Both the position numbers and the translations under genes were made by a program. Below are positions 59,901 through 64,000 of a stretch of 64,000 nucleotides of DNA, piece by piece. Positions within the stretch are counted from its first letter, which is position 1; each line of letters starts with the position of its first letter. The stretch is from Verpa conica (taxonomy: Eukaryota > Ascomycota > Pezizomycetes > Pezizales > Morchellaceae), in contig JAUFSD010000024.1 in assembly GCA_033030425.1 (NCBI GenBank), positions 1 to 64,000 of the forward strand. Direction: 5' to 3'. The notes beneath the pieces were generated by a model. That model was not told the origin of the DNA. It did no database searches and saw only the letters and a list, made by a program, of their open reading frames with translations.

Positions 59901-62900
59901 CAAAGCGTCTCTCATCTCTTGAGGCGGGAGTGCCTTAACGTAATGATGCTCCGCAACCCGCGAAGCTTTTTTCAAGTCGCCGTTCTTAAAGGCATGATTG
60001 AAAGCGTCTAGAAACCTCCCCTTGTCGACATAGAATGAAAACAACTGTTCAGACATCTCATACTCAAGGAAGAAAGCTTCCTTTTCTTTATCCGAGCCAA
60101 GAGCTGCCCTTGTGAGTCCCTCGAGTTTTGAGGGTATTTGACCTCTTTTGAGGAGCAAATTGCACAACTTGGAGTAGTGCAACCGACAGCTGGGATCTAG
60201 AAAAGCGGAGTTACTGATAAAGCATTAATATTTAATCCTAGTGAAGGTTTTATTCTAGAAGGACCATACTCATTGAGATAGTAGACAAGCTTTTCGAAAA
60301 GGTCCCCTCTTCGAAGTATCGTAGCCCCATCATTATAACGGCCAGCGCGGCGATAGTTTTCCGCTGCCTTCTCGAAGAAATCTATCTTATCGTACAGCTC
60401 TGCAGCTCTGCTATACTCTTCATTCTTAGAAAGAATATCTGCGTTCATTAGTTAGTCCCCGTGATCTTAGTAAACTGTTACCTTGGTAAGAACTTACCTG
60501 CAGCAGGTTCGAACATGCCGAGCGCCTCATAACAGGCTGCCTCCCTTAGTGGAAGCTTACTTCCCCGAAATAACTCTATAGCTTCGTGGAAATATTTTTC
60601 TGACAACCTGTCCTCACCATTTGCAAGATAATCGTTCCCCTTCTTTTCTGCCATGTAAGCCCGTGCCGAGAGTTTTCCCTGGGGGTTCTTTGCCCGTTCA
60701 TAGCAATAGAGCGCCTGCAATTCACCAAGTTATTAGTATAAATACATCCCATATCTCAGGTCAATAGGGGAGAAACATTCTCGTAGTCTTTCTTGTGCAT
60801 AAACTCATGACCCTTTGTCGACCATGCTCGTGGATCAGTTGTAGTAGCTGGCCGTAATTCCTTCAATTTATGGTCCAGCTTTTGGCGAGATTAGTGGTGA
60901 TATTTGATACTTTAGGGAATCACTCACATTTATGTCATTAGCATGCACCACCTCAAATGGAGCCATTGATTTATCTCCAGGCCCTGAGTCCTTGACCGCC
61001 AATACTTTCAGTACAGGACGGACCGCGCCCTCATCACTCTCAAAAAGCCATAGCCGACTTCGGGCTCTAGTTATTGCGACATAAAATTGCTACACGCTAA
61101 TGTTAATCTATCATACTCCATATCGTATCGTTAATAACACACCTTTAGTTCCGCGCACAATGCCTATTTCCCCTTAGCTTTTTCTCCCGCTGATATTATA
61201 GAGTGAATCTTAGATATTACTCACAATATGCTTCATCTCGTCAAATGATTTTGAAAGTGCAAGCGAACGAAAGGCAGAAATACACGGGCTCGTTGCGAAA
61301 AAGTCATGAAGAAGGACATCATCAAACTCCATTCCCTTGCTTTCCAATACTGTGAGGATAAGAGCGACTTGACCAATTTCAGCCTTTAGCTTCTCTTTCT
61401 CCGCTGTATCTCGAACAATAATAACTTGTTCTGCTCCAAATTGTTCATTGTCGGCGTTAAGGTCAGTTATCCCAAACATCCTTGACGAAAATATGTCCGA
61501 GCCAAGCCCCACTATTGTACTATTAGTCAACCTCCTTTCTCATTCACTGGGATTTGTTACCGAATACTATGGGCTTAGGCCCCCCTTGTTGCCCAACTTC
61601 ATCACGTAGTTTATCGACCATACCGGGAAAGGCTATAATATCAGAAGATACTCCTAAACCTATACAGCTTTGTGGATATCCTGGGATTCTTACTTTGATA
61701 TAATAACCTCATAACACGCGTAGCTAAAGAGAGGATCCCTTGGTGAGTCCGGTAGTTCTTGTATAGCTCACAAAGCCTTGGTCTAGCGAGTTCCGGGTTG
61801 TTTGCTAGAGTACTATTGACAGAGAAATGTTCAAAGAAAAGCGCTTTCACATTCTGAAAACGGAACGCTGAATCCTTTGAGATACATTGTGCAGTATCCC
61901 CAGCTATTGAGTCGCGTTAACTATAGGTATCCAATGAAGGTTAGTAGAGTATACGCACCGAAGTGTATCGCCAAGGGACTTTTAATAAGACGGAGTAGCA
62001 GCTCAATCTCAAGCAGCCTTTGATCCTGGATTTCTAGTAATAGTAAGCATACATGGTTATTTAAATATACGCAAAATCAGTCCTGCCTACCATCAACGTA
62101 TATCTCGTCTAGTACACTCTCAATCTTTTCCCTCAACTCCGGATTATTTGAAATCGCATCGAGTACGGATCTCACTCTATCCGTGTCATCCAAGTCCCCT
62201 AGCTGGTGTCTCCGTTTTTCATAATTTTCGTACATGTCGTAGATTAAGTCTCTATCACCACTAGTAATGAATGTGGGAGAGATAGTTGGGCCCTTAATTC
62301 GGTACTCGTCGCGCCCCAAAGGCTGGAAGTTATTCGATGCTGAAGCTGACCCTTTGATTACACCAATAATCTCAATGAATGCTAGTGCAACCGGAATTCT
62401 TTTCGTCACTTCAGATGAGAATGATTGCCAATATCCTGCGCTAAATACCGAGAAATCAACCAAGTGTGATTTTCGCAATAACCGACGATGCCCCTTCCCC
62501 ATAGAGAATTCCGATTTATTAGATCTCTGGGCTGCATTTTTCTTCGAGGCGGAAAAGTCTTGCCGGTTGGCAAATCTAGCTCTAGATGTTAGACGAGAAT
62601 TTTAGTTCTTGTGTGATTGACAAACCTCGTCGTATTTTCCAGTAGTTTCATGAAATGATCAAACGTGCAAACGAGAGGGAAATCTTCATCCTTGATCGAA
62701 AAGATTGTATCGGTGACTTCCCTGTCTTCTTGGGCAAGTGTGTGTTGAAGATCCTCTTCTTCGGGTGTGGTACTGGCTCTATTTAGTTGTGTATCAATCA
62801 GACGTTTCGTATAGAGCTCTAGCTTATTAGACAGCACACGTGAGCGAGTAAGGAGAACCTTCAAACTCATATTTTAAACTTAAATTAGCATTATAAAGAT

Positions 62901-64000
62901 TCCACTGAATGGGGGCCCCGGAAACAGAAGGGGTTTACATGCCTGACGTCTTGGTCTTCCTATGTTCATCATATTCCCTGTCATATACCTCCCAAAAAGC
63001 TTATAAACAAGACATGTAGTCTTTCCGGTCCCGCTCCTACCAAGAATGAGCGTTGATGTCTTATTATTCTTGATGATCCCAAGCTCTTCTTCCGATGGGA
63101 CCAGCGGAAACTCGGCACACAAGTTTTGTGAAACGAGGTTATCAATGACTGTCTGAGTAAGTGTATAAAAGACTCTGTCTATAGAACCGGGGGTTAGCGG
63201 CACCTATCGAGAGTGTTAACCGTACTAACCTGACAGAAACTTATTGTCACGATCAGACCCCACGACCTCAGTTGAGATCTCTGCAGTGTTTGAGTTGGAT
63301 ATAACACTGCACTCGGCTGGCAGGTTCCTGCCAGTAGGCTCGTCAAACAGAACGAGTTTACACGCCGCCATTTGAGATGGTGAGTATGTTTTCTGAATGC
63401 GAATGATGTTTGGAATGGACTTCGATATCTATTATACATCAAGTAAGCAAGATAATTAGTCAATTCAACCTCGGAATCGTTGCAAACCTCTTTGAGATCT
63501 CCGATTTTCCACACTAATGAGAAGCGTGCTGTTAGCATCCCACTTTATCTATTTATAAATTTATAGATACCGCACCTTTTACCAACTGCATTGTCCGGCC
63601 TGATACCTCATCGAACCCAGAATCCACCTGCCACAGTATCCGCCCATTGACCCCATAGACTGCCGCGTAAAGGGTTCCCTGGGTACTTTTCCTCTCGTTT
63701 GGGTTCCCAGCTGGCGAACATAGTGACCTTCGTCTCCACTCGCCGGAAGCAAGATGTACCAACTTTGCTTCTATATGCTCAAAGTTTCCTAGTTTCCCAC
63801 GGTGTCAGTATAGCGTATTGCCAGGGAACTCAGGGGGATTACCTTCAAAGCGAGACTGTTCTAAGTCCTTAAGAGCTTGCGAGGAAAGAAAAACTCTCCA
63901 GACCCCCAAACCTTTGCCCAGAAACTTTGTAAAAAGGATTGAATCTGTGCTAGGCTCCGGTACTACAGCCGCTGCAGTTTCCCAATCTTCTTCCTCTTGG
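56989..64000 (-). CDS. UvrD/TRANK1-like superfamily-1 helicase with TPR-like repeats, partial
   Basis: Many exons (over 15) with roughly 50-70 nt introns; the N terminus lies beyond the window. Superfamily-1 motifs occur in order: I, LGRSGTGKTTC (about 63010-63045); II, VDEIQDQ, split by an intron between about 62095 and 62040; III, AGDTAQC (about 61890); IV, NYRTHQGI (about 61760); V, LESKGMEFDDVLL (about 61312-61352); VI, QFYVAITRAR (about 61050-61090). Downstream, 60.9 to about 59.2 kb encodes helical repeats (ALYCYERAKNPQGKLSARAY, YFHEAIELFRGSKLPLREAA, AELYDKIDFFEKAAENYRRA) like the TPR-type region of fungal TRANK1 proteins. The 57.0-58.6 kb end is helical without a known domain. All catalytic motifs look intact and no frameshift was noticed. 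Predicted ATP-dependent nucleic-acid translocase; cellular role unknown. Confidence 0.8.

Noticed and set aside
1..64000. CRISPR arrays, ribosome-binding sites, phage or plasmid features
   Set aside because: Nothing of the kind; introns and protein families show that this is fungal nuclear DNA.

Overview
The window looks like nuclear DNA of a repeat-rich filamentous ascomycete. The genes carry GT-AG introns, mostly 50-80 nt, with CTAAC/GCTAAT-like branch points. The protein families are fungal: a LysM effector, small secreted Cys-rich proteins, a CorA-like transporter, a vWA protein, a TRANK1/UvrD-like helicase and a Copia-type Gag. TTAGGG-like dimers are scattered between genes. Most intergenic DNA is decayed repeat. 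The species cannot be fixed from sequence alone; a truffle-like Pezizomycete is only a guess.

Layout. 1-6.2 kb: one unknown gene (1839-2564, -) and three fold-back repeats whose arms differ mainly by transitions. 6.2-8.3 kb: a CorA-like membrane protein (-) that closes only if very short introns are accepted. 9.1-9.6 kb: a 499-bp long-TIR DNA element. 10.4-11.5 kb: a vWA gene with a probable 1-nt frameshift near its end. 12-13.7 kb: a perfect 52-bp palindrome, a 97-bp MITE and one copy of a ~35-bp micro-element. 14.6-15.4 kb: a secreted LysM protein (-). 15.4-22.4 kb: gene desert. 22.5-25.5 kb: a large Ser/Thr-rich membrane protein. 29.1-29.5 kb: an 8-Cys small secreted protein. 31.3-31.9 and 51.2-51.8 kb: two paralogous small secreted proteins, about 20 kb apart and divergently transcribed, sharing a core promoter sequence and a 26-nt last exon. 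Between them lie a second MITE copy, a stand-alone Copia Gag, a multi-zinc-finger protein, a probable PD-(D/E)XK-like protein, a small Cys-rich ORF and a 528-aa multi-pass membrane protein. 53.1-55.3 kb: a Pro/Gln-rich unknown protein. 57.0-64.0 kb: the C-terminal part of a large superfamily-1 (UvrD/TRANK1-like) helicase with TPR-like repeats, running off the right edge.

No operon-like organisation is expected or seen. The accessory character comes from four secreted effector-like genes (LysM, 8-Cys, two paralogues) set among decayed transposons. The most unusual non-coding signal is a 35-38 bp sequence found four times in both orientations, each time between perfect 5-11 bp direct repeats. 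This suggests a very small mobile unit or the invariant 3' end of a non-LTR element. All assignments are from reading motifs; no homology search was run.
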